Notes under the pieces: model-generated
The model's database searches: none
Seen by the model: only the letters and a program-made list of their open reading frames with translations
What the model was told of the DNA's origin: nothing
Position numbers and translations under genes: made by a program
Assembly (NCBI RefSeq): GCF_014196795.1
Contig: NZ_JACIEJ010000002.1
Location: 496,001 to 560,000, forward strand
Reading direction: 5' to 3'
Length of the DNA stretch: 64,000 nucleotides
From: Sagittula marina
GTDB lineage: Bacteria > Pseudomonadota > Alphaproteobacteria > Rhodobacterales > Rhodobacteraceae
Shown: one piece after another, positions 17,350-25,961 of the stretch
Numbering within the stretch: the stretch's first letter is position 1
Layout of the letters: the number at the start of each line of letters is the position of its first letter

Positions 17350-17694
17350 ATGTTCAAGGGCCTCGGAAACCTCGGCGACATGGCCAAGATGATGCAGTCT
17401 GCCAAGGAAATGCAGGGCAAGGTCACCCAGCTTCAGGACGACCTGAAGGCGATGACAGTGACCGGCGAAAGCGGCGCGGGTCTGGTCAAGGCGACGGCCA
17501 CTGCAAAGGGCGAGCTGACCGGGTTGGATATCGACCCCTCGATCTTTGTCCCCTCGGAAAAGGAAGTGGCCGAAGACCTGATCCTTGCCGCGGTCAAGGA
17601 CGCGCAGGCCAAGGCACAGGTCAAAGCCGAAGAGGAAATGCGCAAGCTCTCCGAGGAAATGGGCCTGCCCGCAGACATGAAGCTGCCGTTCTGA
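17350..17694 (+). CDS. ybaB: YbaB/EbfC nucleoid-associated protein
   Basis: 114 residues starting MFKGLGNLGDMAKMMQSAKEMQGK. A long N-terminal helical hairpin is followed by the beta-sheet VKATATAKGELTGLDIDPSI and a C-terminal helix. A dimeric DNA-binding protein conserved between dnaX and recR in most bacteria. AGGAGA lies 9 bases before the ATG. The intervening CofD-like gene upstream is unusual for this cluster. Confidence 0.93.
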   Translation: MFKGLGNLGDMAKMMQSAKEMQGKVTQLQDDLKAMTVTGESGAGLVKATATAKGELTGLDIDPSIFVPSEKEVAEDLILAAVKDAQAKAQVKAEEEMRKLSEEMGLPADMKLPF

Positions 17695-17904
17695 TCCGGC
17701 AGGAGGCGCGAGCGGGATCGTCTTGCGCCTCTCTCCACCGCGTCATGCGCTCCTTTGTGGCAGGTGCGACAGACTGGCGTGCCGCCATGGCAAAACACGC
17801 CAATCGCGATACATCGCGGACAAGATTTTCCCCACGACTGAAGACGCGTTGCGGTGGCCATACGGTCGCTCCATGAGCGTCCAAGTGAACCGAGGCTGTG
17901 CCGC

Positions 17905-18498
17905 GTGAAAGACCCCAACCCTATCGACAAGCTGATCGACCTGATGGCGCGACTGCCCGGCCTTGGCCCGCGCTCCGCCCGGCGCGCGGTGCTGTACCTG
18001 ATCCGCAAGCGCGGCCAGCTTTTGCATCCACTGGCCGAGGCCATGGCAGAGGTCGCCGCAACCGCACGCGAATGCCTGAACTGCGGCAATGTGGCCAGCG
18101 CCGACATCTGCCCGATCTGCACCAATGACAGCCGGCAGAACGGCATTCTTTGCGTGGTCGAAGACGTGGCCGACCTTTGGGCGATGGAGCGCAGCGGCGT
18201 GTTTCGCGGCCGCTATCACGTGTTGGGCGGAACGCTGTCCGCGCTGGACGGTATCGGCCCGGAGGAGCTGCGCATCCCACGGCTCAAGGACCGCCTGTCC
18301 ACCGAACGCGTGACCGAAGTGATCCTTGCGCTCAACGCCACAATCGACGGCCAGACCACGGCGCATTACATCGCCGACCAGCTTGAGGGCCGCGTGGAAT
18401 TGACGTCTCTCGCACAAGGTGTGCCGATTGGGGGCGAGCTGGACTACCTCGACGACGGCACCATCACCGCCGCCCTGAACGCGCGTAAGCGATTGTAA
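17905..18498 (+). CDS. recR: Recombination mediator protein RecR
   Basis: 197 residues from a GTG start with GAGG 9 bases upstream; this gives the usual RecR length, whereas the in-frame ATG at 17854 would add an unconserved leader. Features: N-terminal helix-hairpin-helix ([21 protein letters not shown]), zinc finger C57, C60, C69, C72 (CLNC..CPIC), Toprim domain ([26 protein letters not shown]) and C-terminal Walker-B-like part. Acts with RecF/RecO at gapped DNA. Follows ybaB by 210 bases. Confidence 0.95.
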   Translation: MKDPNPIDKLIDLMARLPGLGPRSARRAVLYLIRKRGQLLHPLAEAMAEVAATARECLNCGNVASADICPICTNDSRQNGILCVVEDVADLWAMERSGVFRGRYHVLGGTLSALDGIGPEELRIPRLKDRLSTERVTEVILALNATIDGQTTAHYIADQLEGRVELTSLAQGVPIGGELDYLDDGTITAALNARKRL

Positions 18499-18511
18499 GT
18501 CCACAACATGC

Positions 18512-18541
18512 AAAAAGGGCGACCCCCAGGATCGCCCTTGA
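18512..18541. terminator. Bidirectional terminator between recR and trcR
   Basis: AAGGGCGA (18515-18522) pairs with TCGCCCTT (18532-18539). An A-run precedes it (18512-18516), giving a U-run for the minus-strand gene trcR; on the plus strand it follows recR directly. Confidence 0.75.
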
Positions 18542-18576
18542 AATTGTCAGCCGCAATTCAAATTGTCAGCCGCAAT
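18541..18576. repeat. Tandem 17-bp direct repeat downstream of trcR
   Basis: AAATTGTCAGCCGCAAT occurs twice (18541-18557 and 18560-18576), two bases apart, between the trcR stop and its terminator. Probably a recent short duplication; no function evident. Confidence 0.9.
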
Positions 18577-18580
18577 CGCC

Positions 18581-19336
18581 TTATGGCTGCTCGTCTTCGT
18601 CCTTGTCGTCACCCGGCAAGTTGAAGAAGCTGTCCGCGTCCGAATAGTCGGCGTTGTCCTTCTTGTCCTCGTCGTCGTCATCGCGCGGATCGGAGAGAGA
18701 GAAGCTTTCCAGACCTTCCATGTTCGACGGCAGGCGCTGTTCGGAGCTGTCCATCTCAAGGCTCTGCTCGGTGGATACCAGCTTGCGGCGCTCGTCATCG
18801 GTCATGACCTTGCCGAGGTCTTTAGACGCTTTGGCAACGGCGGCGTCCAGCTCGGACTGCTTGCACAAGCCCAGCGCAACGGGGTCGATCGGTTGCATGT
18901 TCTGGATGTTCCAGTGCGTGCGCTCGCGGATCGTCTGAATGGTCGGCTTTGTGGTGCCCACCAGCTTGGCGATCTGGCTGTCGGCCAGCTCAGGGTGGAA
19001 CTTCACCAGCCAAAGGATCGAGTTCGGACGGTCCTGACGCTTTGACAAAGGCGTGTAGCGCGGGCCGCGACGCTTGTCTTCGTCGACGGCGGCCGCGTTG
19101 AATTTGACCTTCATCTTGTAGAAGGAATCCTTTTCCGCCTTGTCGATCTCTTCCTGCACCAGCTGGTTGTTGGCGACCGGGTCAAACCCCTTCACGCCAA
19201 CGGCCACGTCGCCATCGGCGATGCCCTGGATCTCCAGCTCGTGAAAGCCGCTGAAATCGGCGATCTGCTTGAAGGTCAGCGTGGTGTTGTCCACCAACCA
19301 AACGGCGGTTGCCTTCGGATGCAGCAGCTTGGACAT
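18581..19336 (-). CDS. trcR: DUF1013 cell-cycle transcriptional regulator TrcR
   Basis: 251 residues. N-terminal MSKLLHPKATAVWLVDNTTLTFKQIADF contains a helix-turn-helix, a second predicted helical DNA-binding part is around DSQIAKLVGTTKPTIQTIRE, and the C-terminal 60 residues are very acidic (DDDDEDKKDN ... GDDKDEDE). This is the DUF1013/TrcR family, confined to alphaproteobacteria. The start with GGAGA 6 bases upstream is preferred over the open frame further up. In relatives it is tied to the CtrA/GcrA cell-cycle circuit. Confidence 0.88.
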   Translation of the reverse strand: MSKLLHPKATAVWLVDNTTLTFKQIADFSGFHELEIQGIADGDVAVGVKGFDPVANNQLVQEEIDKAEKDSFYKMKVKFNAAAVDEDKRRGPRYTPLSKRQDRPNSILWLVKFHPELADSQIAKLVGTTKPTIQTIRERTHWNIQNMQPIDPVALGLCKQSELDAAVAKASKDLGKVMTDDERRKLVSTEQSLEMDSSEQRLPSNMEGLESFSLSDPRDDDDEDKKDNADYSDADSFFNLPGDDKDEDEQP

Positions 19337-19440
19337 ATCAATTCTCCTATGCACGGACAAACGGCCAAATCTACTCCGCCCCCCAAAACCGCCTTTCGGG
19401 GCCTCGGGATGCCTCGGATCAACTCCGGGGCGGGTTACCG

Positions 19441-19468
19441 TTGTCGGGAAACTCGCGGTGTATATAGT
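19441..19468 (+). promoter_or_regulatory. Putative sigma-70 promoter for RNase T2 gene
   Basis: TTGTCG (19441-19446), 16-bp spacer, TATAGT (19463-19468), placing transcription about 20 bases before the ATG. Moderate match to consensus. Confidence 0.4.
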
Positions 19469-19496
19469 GCCGACAAAGTCAAAAGGAAACGGAAAA

Positions 19497-20126
19497 ATGC
19501 GCCGTCTGTGCCTCGCTGCCCTTCTCTGCTTGCCTCTGCCTGCCTTGGCTGACGGCGAAAAGGCCGGAAAATTCGATTATTTTGTCATGGCTCTGTCGTG
19601 GTCGCCCAACTGGTGCGCGCTGGAGGGAGATGCGCGCAATTCACCGCAATGTGACGAGGATCACGGTTGGGTCTTGCATGGGTTGTGGCCGCAGTATCAT
19701 CGTGGCTGGCCGAGCTACTGCCCGACGGTCGAACGCGCACCGTCGCGGGCGCAGACCTCGGAGATGGCCGACATCATGGGCACGGGTGGTCTGGCCTGGC
19801 ACCAGTGGAAAAAGCATGGCGTTTGCACGGGGCTTTCTGCCAGTCAGTATTACGACCTCTCCCGCGATGCCTATGGCAGCGTCACCCGGCCGGAGATCTT
19901 TCGCAAGCTTGACGACGCCGTGACCCTGCCCGCATCCGTGGTCGAAGATGCGTTCATGGAAGCCAATCCAAGCCTTGAGGCAGATATGGTCACGGTCACC
20001 TGTCGCGACCGCTACATCCAGGAGGTGCGTGTCTGCCTGTCCAAAGATCTGGAGCCGGTGCCCTGCGGACGCGACGCGATCAAGGACTGCACCATGAAGG
20101 ACGCCATGTTCATGCCAATCCGCTGA
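19497..20126 (+). CDS. Periplasmic ribonuclease T2
   Basis: 209 residues with signal peptide MRRLCLAALLCLPLPALA. Conserved active-site segment I is HGLWPQY (catalytic H61); segment II is WHQWKKHGVC (101-110) with H102 and H107. In characterised T2 enzymes (HEW.KHGTC) the residue after the first His is a catalytic Glu; here it is Gln103. Several Cys support disulfide bonding (C40, C52, C75, C110). It would cut RNA to 2',3'-cyclic and then 3'-nucleotides, which CpdB could process. Divergent from trcR. Confidence 0.92.
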   Translation: MRRLCLAALLCLPLPALADGEKAGKFDYFVMALSWSPNWCALEGDARNSPQCDEDHGWVLHGLWPQYHRGWPSYCPTVERAPSRAQTSEMADIMGTGGLAWHQWKKHGVCTGLSASQYYDLSRDAYGSVTRPEIFRKLDDAVTLPASVVEDAFMEANPSLEADMVTVTCRDRYIQEVRVCLSKDLEPVPCGRDAIKDCTMKDAMFMPIR

Positions 20127-20183
20127 CTGCGATATCAGTCTTGAATGTCGCAAACACGCGCGTCCTGGAACGCGCGCGTCGTC

Positions 20184-20831
20184 TCAAAACCTGTATCCGA
20201 AGCGGGCCACATCCTGAGCGCAGATATGGGCCACAACGTCCTGTGTCTGCGCGTCATAATAGTCCTGATAGCGGGGGCCCCGATCCGAGGCATTCAGATG
20301 TGCGACGTCTGGGCGGAAGCCGATATGCTGCGCCAACTTGTCCAGATCCTCGTCCAGATGCTCCAGACGCAAAAACAGACCGCAGCGCTGGCCTGACACA
20401 TCTTCGGTGTAGCTTTCGTACGGATTGCGCAACAGGACTCGTGCGGTGTCGGGATGGGTCACGAAGCCCGTAAATGTTTCGGACTGGGCCAGTCGCACCT
20501 GCGGGTGCGCAAAACTCTGGGCCCGCAGCCAATGGTAATAGCTTACCATGCGGTCCCACGGGTTGCGCACGACACAGAAAACGAACAGCCCGTTAAGGTC
20601 TGCCTCCGGGAGAACCCCAGAAATATCGCGCAAGGTCGCGTGTTTCCAAAGCCGCCCCGCCGCGCGGTCTTGCAGCTTCCTGACGCGCCCGCGACGCTTA
20701 ACGGCCTTTTCGGTGTCGCCAATCAGAATGTCATCCGCCATGGCCCGCGCCTCCAATGCCGCTGCAAGGGACGTGCCCCCGGTCTTTGGAATGTGGACGA
20801 AGATGTAGCCCCGGCCCGGCGAGATGATCAT
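20184..20831 (-). CDS. Sulfotransferase-family protein
   Basis: 215 residues with the PAPS-binding motifs of the sulfotransferase family 2 (carbohydrate-type) fold: GYIFVHIPKTGGTSL near the start (5'-phosphosulfate loop) and FCVVRNPWDRMVSYYHWL (3'-phosphate-binding). GGGAGG lies 5 bases before the chosen ATG. Likely transfers sulfate to a polysaccharide or other acceptor; no glycan biosynthesis genes adjoin it, so the acceptor is unknown. Divergent from the acyl-CoA synthetase. Confidence 0.85.
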   Translation of the reverse strand: MIISPGRGYIFVHIPKTGGTSLAAALEARAMADDILIGDTEKAVKRRGRVRKLQDRAAGRLWKHATLRDISGVLPEADLNGLFVFCVVRNPWDRMVSYYHWLRAQSFAHPQVRLAQSETFTGFVTHPDTARVLLRNPYESYTEDVSGQRCGLFLRLEHLDEDLDKLAQHIGFRPDVAHLNASDRGPRYQDYYDAQTQDVVAHICAQDVARFGYRF

Positions 20832-20954
20832 TGGTGCCTCCCCTGGGGCGAAGTCATTGCGCCCAGCGCAACCTGATGTCACAGCGCGCGATCGGCCCTT
20901 TCAACTGCCGCCCAAGTGACGCAATAATCTTACGTGACAAAGTGGGAGGCAAAC

Positions 20955-22580
20955 ATGGGCTGGATGAAAGACGAAACCGGACTGGAACGCAACGCGGCGA
21001 ATTTCGTACCGCTGACGCCGCTGTCCTTCCTGCAACGCGCGGTGCAGATCTGGCCGGATCACACCGCAGTGGTCTACGGCCCCATCCGGCGCAGCTATGT
21101 CGACTACACGACCCGCGTGACGCGGCTGGCCTCGGCGCTGCACAAGGCGGGCGTGGCCCCCGGCGACGTGGTGGCGACCATCCTGCCGAACATCCCCGCA
21201 CAGGCAGAGGCGCATTTCGGCGTGCCGGCCTGTGGCGCGGTGCTCAACACCATCAACACGCGGCTCGACGCGGATACCATCGCCTACATCCTCGACCACG
21301 GAGAGGCGAAGGTCGTTTTGTGCGATCCGCAGTTCGTGCCAACCCTCGCCACCGCGCTGGAGATCATGGAAAGCGATGCCCCCATGATCATCGAAGTCGC
21401 TGACGACCACGCCGGAGTGCATTCAGGTGGGCATTACACCGAGTACGAGGCGTTTCTGGCCACGGGCGATCTGGATTTCAACTGGATCATGCCGGAAGAC
21501 GAATGGGAGAGCATCGCGCTCAATTACACCTCCGGCACCACGGGGCGGCCCAAGGGCGTCGTGTACCACCACCGAGGCGCACATCTGAACGCCATGGGGC
21601 AGGTGCTGTCGTGGCGGATCACGCTGCACCCGATCTATCTGACCATCGTTCCCCTGTTCCACTGCAACGGCTGGTGCCACACTTGGATGATGCCTGCCGT
21701 TGGCGGGACGGTCGTGTGCTGCCGCGATATTCGCGCCGACGCGATTTTCAATGCCATTGCAGACGAGGGCGTGACCCATTTCGGCGGTGCGCCCATCGTG
21801 CTGAACACGCTTATCAATGCCCCCGCCGACCAAAAGCGCAGCTTTGAGCATACGGTCGAGGTCTTTACCGCGGGCGCGCCCCCTGCCCCGGCGACCCTTG
21901 CCGCGATCGAGCCGCTTGGGTTCAACATCACCCATGTTTACGGGCTGACGGAAACCTACGGCCCTGCCACCGAATGCACATGGCAATCGCAGTGGGATCA
22001 CACCGTGGGCGAAGAACGCGCTGCGCTGAAATCCCGCCAGGGCGTTGCCATGCCCTTTATCGAGCCGATGGAAATCTTGGATGACGACGGCAAACCGATC
22101 CTGCGCGATGGCGAGGCGCGCGGTGAGATCGTGTTCAAAGGCAATGGCGTCATGAAGGGCTACCTGAAGAACCCGCGCGCCACGCGCGAGGCATTCGAAG
22201 GCGGCGTCTTTCACTCTGGCGACATCGCGGTGATGTACCCGGACAACTACCTGAAGATCGCTGACCGCGCGAAGGACATCATCATCTCTGGTGGAGAAAA
22301 CATTTCGTCCGTCGAGGTGGAAAGCACGCTGATGAGCCATGACGCCGTGCTGCTATGCGCCGTGGTGGCAAAGCCGGACGAGACATGGGGCGAAGTTCCC
22401 TGTGCCTTTGTCGAGTTGAAAGACAACCACACCGCCACGGCGGAGGAGTTGATTGCCCACACACGGCACCGCCTGGCGGGCTTCAAATGTCCCAAAACGG
22501 TGATTTTTCAGGAATTGCCCAAGACCTCGACCGGGAAGATCCAGAAATTCGAGCTGCGCACTATCGCACGTGACATGTGA
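20955..22580 (+). CDS. Acyl-CoA synthetase (AMP-forming, short/medium-chain type)
   Basis: 541-residue adenylate-forming ligase that activates a carboxylic acid to its CoA thioester. Motifs in order: P-loop YTSGTTGRPKGV, GLTETYGPAT, HSGDIAVMYPDNYLKIADRAKD (A8 hinge) and C-terminal lysine K528 in TSTGKIQKF, the usual acetylation-sensitive site. GWCHTWMMPAVGGT and FGGAPIVLNTLINA place it with butyrate/medium-chain acyl-CoA ligases rather than acetyl-CoA synthetase. GGGAGG is 5 bases upstream of the start. The substrate is not determinable from sequence alone. Confidence 0.92.
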   Translation: MGWMKDETGLERNAANFVPLTPLSFLQRAVQIWPDHTAVVYGPIRRSYVDYTTRVTRLASALHKAGVAPGDVVATILPNIPAQAEAHFGVPACGAVLNTINTRLDADTIAYILDHGEAKVVLCDPQFVPTLATALEIMESDAPMIIEVADDHAGVHSGGHYTEYEAFLATGDLDFNWIMPEDEWESIALNYTSGTTGRPKGVVYHHRGAHLNAMGQVLSWRITLHPIYLTIVPLFHCNGWCHTWMMPAVGGTVVCCRDIRADAIFNAIADEGVTHFGGAPIVLNTLINAPADQKRSFEHTVEVFTAGAPPAPATLAAIEPLGFNITHVYGLTETYGPATECTWQSQWDHTVGEERAALKSRQGVAMPFIEPMEILDDDGKPILRDGEARGEIVFKGNGVMKGYLKNPRATREAFEGGVFHSGDIAVMYPDNYLKIADRAKDIIISGGENISSVEVESTLMSHDAVLLCAVVAKPDETWGEVPCAFVELKDNHTATAEELIAHTRHRLAGFKCPKTVIFQELPKTSTGKIQKFELRTIARDM

Positions 22581-22669
22581 CAAGCACCCTTCAGAAAACG
22601 CTTTGGACAGGCGTGCATCCACCCGCTAAAGTTTAGGAACAGATCTTGCTTCAACCCGGAGTTATTCGC

Positions 22670-23077
22670 ATGAGACGCCTTTTCACAACCGCCCTTGGCG
22701 CCGCCGCCATACTTTCGCTGTCGACCACCCTCGCCCTAGCCGAAGACATGATGGATGCCGAGACGATCACCGCTTTCGTCACCGGCAAGACCTATGAGGG
22801 CATCAACCCCGAAAGCGGCGAAAAGGTCGCCTCTGTTGTCTACCATGCCGATGGCACCTCCACCTTGTGGATGGCCGTCGAAGGGTCGGCTGACGAGCCA
22901 GGCAGCTACCGGATCGAGGGTAACACCTACTGTACCCGCTACCTGAACTTCCGCGAGAATTCGGAAAACTGCTTTACCCTCTCGCCGATGGACGACGGCC
23001 GCGCGCAGGCATGGTACACTGATGGCCGCAAGGCGCTGATCCTCGCTCCAATCGAGATGCCGGAACGGTTCCAGTGA
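22670..23077 (+). CDS. Small secreted protein, possibly DUF995-like
   Basis: 135 residues with a signal peptide (MRRLFTTALGAAAILSLSTTLALA). The mature part has a pattern of short beta-strands, GKTYEGINPESGE..., YHADGTSTLWMAVEGS and GSYRIEGNTYCTRY, with two Cys (in NTYC and NCFTL) that could form a disulfide. The 'G-K-T ... DGT ... G.W.I.G..C' spacing resembles DUF995 proteins of Rhizobiales, which is a weak match. Periplasmic or secreted; function unknown. Confidence 0.7.
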   Translation: MRRLFTTALGAAAILSLSTTLALAEDMMDAETITAFVTGKTYEGINPESGEKVASVVYHADGTSTLWMAVEGSADEPGSYRIEGNTYCTRYLNFRENSENCFTLSPMDDGRAQAWYTDGRKALILAPIEMPERFQ

Positions 23078-23198
23078 TCCGATCGACCTTCGGGGGGGCG
23101 TTTCTGATCTCGCGCTCTCCCTGACGGCATCAGATTGCGCCCCGTCGCGCCCACGTGCTATCGTCCAGCCTGATCCAGAGGCAGAGCAGCACGCCCGC

Positions 23199-24215
23199 AT
23201 GACCGCACTGACACAGTTTACACGGCTGGAGGCCACAGGCCTCTGGCGCCCCGATGCGGACTCGCAGCGGCGCGAAGTGATCGTGTCCCTCGGGGATGCC
23301 ACGCTGACCATGACCTCGATCCGCGGCGACGTGTTGGCGCATTGGTCGCTGGGCGCCGTGATGCGCGCCAATGGAAGTCAAATTCCCGCCATATATCATC
23401 CAGATACCGCCCCTGAAGAGACGCTTGAACTCGGCGCCGGCGAGCAGGAGATGATCGGCGGCCTCGACCGCCTGCTCAAGGTCATTGACCGCCGCCGCCC
23501 GCGGCCGGGCAAGCTGCGCTTCTTGTTGTCCGGGTCTATGATTGCCATCGTGGGCGCGCTGAGCGTCTTTTGGCTGCCCGATGCCCTGGCGCGTTACGCG
23601 ACAAATGTCGTGCCAACGGTCAAGCGGGCCGAAATCGGCACGCGGCTGCTGGAACACATCACGCATCTTACCGGCCAGGCTTGCTCGACACCGGATGCAC
23701 GGGAGCCGTTGCGGCGGCTTTCCGAACGGGTGCAGCCGTCTGGCAGTGTCGTGATCCTGCCCAGCGGCAGCTTCACAAGCGTGCACCTGCCGGGACGGAT
23801 CATTGTGCTCAACAGCAGGGTTCTTGAGGATTACGAAGACCCCGACGTCGCAGCCGGGTTTGCACTGGTGGAGGCCGTACAGGCCGATGCCTCCGATCCC
23901 TTGGGCGACCTGCTGTATGACGCAGGCCTGATCGCCTCCTTGCGGCTGCTGACCACCGGCGCGCTGCCGGACAGTGCCCTTGCCGATTATGCCGAAGACA
24001 TCATGACCGAAACGCCGAGCTACCCGGCACCGGAGACGCTGTTGCCAGCATTCGCCAAGGCGGAGTTGCGGTCGACACCCTTTGCCTACGCGGTGGATGT
24101 CACAGGGGAACGTACCTTGCCGCTGATCGAGGCTGACCCGCGCCGCGCCGAAGGCTCCCGCACGGTGCTGTCAGATGCCGATTGGGTGCGGTTGCAGGGC
24201 ATTTGCGGCGGCTGA
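23199..24215 (+). CDS. Membrane protein with degenerate M48-peptidase-like domain
   Basis: 338 residues. A cytoplasmic beta-rich N-terminal part (1-100), one membrane segment (about 105-125, LRFLLSGSMIAIVGALSVFWL) and a C-terminal domain that looks like a Ste24/M48 zinc peptidase: LPGRIIVLNSRVLEDYEDPDVAAGFALVEAVQAD. Where M48 enzymes have HExxH, this protein has VEAVQ, so both metal-binding histidines are missing. I believe similar proteins occur in other Rhodobacteraceae. Predicted non-catalytic; function unknown. Confidence 0.72.
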   Translation: MTALTQFTRLEATGLWRPDADSQRREVIVSLGDATLTMTSIRGDVLAHWSLGAVMRANGSQIPAIYHPDTAPEETLELGAGEQEMIGGLDRLLKVIDRRRPRPGKLRFLLSGSMIAIVGALSVFWLPDALARYATNVVPTVKRAEIGTRLLEHITHLTGQACSTPDAREPLRRLSERVQPSGSVVILPSGSFTSVHLPGRIIVLNSRVLEDYEDPDVAAGFALVEAVQADASDPLGDLLYDAGLIASLRLLTTGALPDSALADYAEDIMTETPSYPAPETLLPAFAKAELRSTPFAYAVDVTGERTLPLIEADPRRAEGSRTVLSDADWVRLQGICGG

Positions 24216-24235
24216 TCGAGAGAGCTTCGTATATG

Positions 24236-24270
24236 CAAAAAGCCCCGCACCGGATGATGCGAGGCTTTGT
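24236..24270. terminator. Bidirectional hairpin terminator
   Basis: AAAGCCCCGCA (24239-24249) with TGCGAGGCTTT (24258-24268), one mismatch, flanked by A-rich and T-rich sides. Serves the convergent genes ending at 24215 and 24289. Confidence 0.75.
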
Positions 24271-24288
24271 CATGTAAATGTCAGCCGG

Positions 24289-25581
24289 TTAGCGGATGTA
24301 GGCCTGCGCGTAGCCCGTGCTGTGCACCGCAGACAACCCGGCCTGCGCCGACGCCGCATCTGCAAACGGCCCGACCCGCAGACGCTGCATCGTTTGGCCA
24401 TTGTGCGACACTCTCGCCGCGCGCACGGCCAGACCAGCAGAGGCAAGCCGGCTCACCGCGGCCTGCGCCTTTTCCGCACTCGAAAACACACCGATTTCCA
24501 CGTAGCTTTTGGCGCTATCGCTGCCTTTTGTAGACAGGACCGCAGTGCGATGCTCTGCTTGGTTGGCGTAGCTGACGCGGACATCGGTCGGCGGATAGGG
24601 ATCGGTGCCGCGGTAGGCAATTGCAGGATCTTTGACAGTGTGACGATACTTCGCGGTCCAGAGGTTCTTTGGGAACGGCTGGGTCGGATTGGCGCGGGTG
24701 ATCAAGCGACGCGGCACCTGGTTCGTCCATGCTTTTTGTGTGTCGCGGTAGCCCTGCACGGTTTGCACAGCGCGATAGGGATTCAACCGGTCGTCCTCCC
24801 ACGCGGGTTTGTAGCCGACAGGCACGTGCGCCGTCTGAGCGATCTGGCGTTCTTCATACAGATGGCGCGGTACGATGCGGGTTTCGGGGGACAGGGACGA
24901 ACCCTGCCAGGATGAGCGATTGTGGTACACGTTTTTGCCCGCGGCGGGTGCTTCGCCTCGGCGCACAACGGGGACTGCGGGTGTCGCCTGCGGACCGCAC
25001 CGGATCGCTATGCGCTTACCATTCACCACGCGAGAGGTATGACCGGCGGCGCAGGCCTGTTGCATTGGAACACGCACGTGTTTCGCAGAAACGGGCGCGG
25101 AGGTCACGGGAACCCGGCGCACAACGCGCGGCGGCTCCGCCGCGATGGGTTTGGAGGCCGGTGCCTTGACCACCTGCGGGGCAGGACGCGGCGCTGTCAC
25201 CACGCGGGGCGCGCTGGTGGCGGACGTACGGACCACGGGCGACGGGGCCGGAGCTGGCGGCGTGTCGAGTGTGATCTGCTTCGGCGCGGCTCGCGGTGCG
25301 GGCGCGGCAGGTGCAGCAACGGTGACCGTTGTGCGGCCGCCAAAGGTCGGTGTCTGGTTGCAGACCTGGCTGCGAGCACGTGTCACACGCGGCACCCAGG
25401 TGACGTTGCCGTCATAGCCCGCGCGCACAAAGGCGCAGCCCGAGTTATCCACAAACTGCCGCCCTTCGTAGCTGGCCGGCGGAAAGTTCACAGGCATGCC
25501 CGACTGCGCATTGGCAGGAAGTGCGAAGCCGGCGAAATAGGACAAAATTGTGGCGCATAGCGCCGTTTTCGTAATCGTCAT
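24289..25581 (-). CDS. Exported SPOR-domain protein
   Basis: 430 residues. Signal peptide (to about ANAQ, residue 26), a small Cys-containing section (GRQFVDNSGCAFVRAGYDGNVTW), a long Pro/Ala/Val-rich low-complexity linker (about 80-170), a second Cys pair (CAAGHTSRVVNGKRIAIRC) and a C-terminal SPOR domain (about 355-430: YVEIGVFSSAEKAQAAVSRL...LRVGPFADAASA). SPOR domains bind denuded peptidoglycan at the division site, so a septal periplasmic role is likely. The start MTITKTALCATIL is chosen at the signal peptide. Confidence 0.88.
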   Translation of the reverse strand: MTITKTALCATILSYFAGFALPANAQSGMPVNFPPASYEGRQFVDNSGCAFVRAGYDGNVTWVPRVTRARSQVCNQTPTFGGRTTVTVAAPAAPAPRAAPKQITLDTPPAPAPSPVVRTSATSAPRVVTAPRPAPQVVKAPASKPIAAEPPRVVRRVPVTSAPVSAKHVRVPMQQACAAGHTSRVVNGKRIAIRCGPQATPAVPVVRRGEAPAAGKNVYHNRSSWQGSSLSPETRIVPRHLYEERQIAQTAHVPVGYKPAWEDDRLNPYRAVQTVQGYRDTQKAWTNQVPRRLITRANPTQPFPKNLWTAKYRHTVKDPAIAYRGTDPYPPTDVRVSYANQAEHRTAVLSTKGSDSAKSYVEIGVFSSAEKAQAAVSRLASAGLAVRAARVSHNGQTMQRLRVGPFADAASAQAGLSAVHSTGYAQAYIR

Positions 25582-25961
25582 GTCTGCCCCCACAGATGTG
25601 ACCTGCACCATGCAGTATCAGCTTTAACCTGTAAAGCTTTGTAAATACAGGCCTTGCCAAGAATCCACTGGACTCCTGTGGTGAATCAAGCGGTGGTATC
25701 CGCGCGCCCCAGAATCGCCTTATTTTGAGCGCGAGGTAAAGGTGGTTAATGGAAACGGTGTATTTCCAAGCCGCAAGAATTGGCGCGAAACGCTCCACAA
25801 AGCGCGTGCCGAAGGCGAGACAGCCTTCCGTTTTCGGTCAGACTCGGGCTCGAAAACGAATCCCTCGTGGAACGGGCCAGATCGGTTCCGACGCCACCTC
25901 GAACGGAAAAGGCCGGCGGAACTCCCGCCGGCCTCTATATGGGCTGTCTGGCAATTCGCGT
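25582..25961. other. 380-bp intergenic stretch between the SPOR gene and upp
   Basis: Holds the SPOR-gene promoter side, an inverted repeat CCTGTA...TACAGG (25628-25651) and the upp terminator. Frames here show no family resemblance or good ribosome site; I see no gene. Confidence 0.6.
25905..25934 (-). terminator. Terminator of the cdd-deoA-deoB-add-upp operon
   Basis: Perfect 10-bp stem AGGCCGGCGG (25910-25919)/CCGCCGGCCT (25925-25934), 5-base loop, with AAAA at 25907-25910 giving a U-run on the minus strand. Confidence 0.85.

Noticed and set aside
20150-20177. CGCGCG-rich hairpin between RNase T2 and the sulfotransferase gene
   Set aside because: Self-complementary alternating CG gives several weak pairings, no U-run; not convincing as a terminator.
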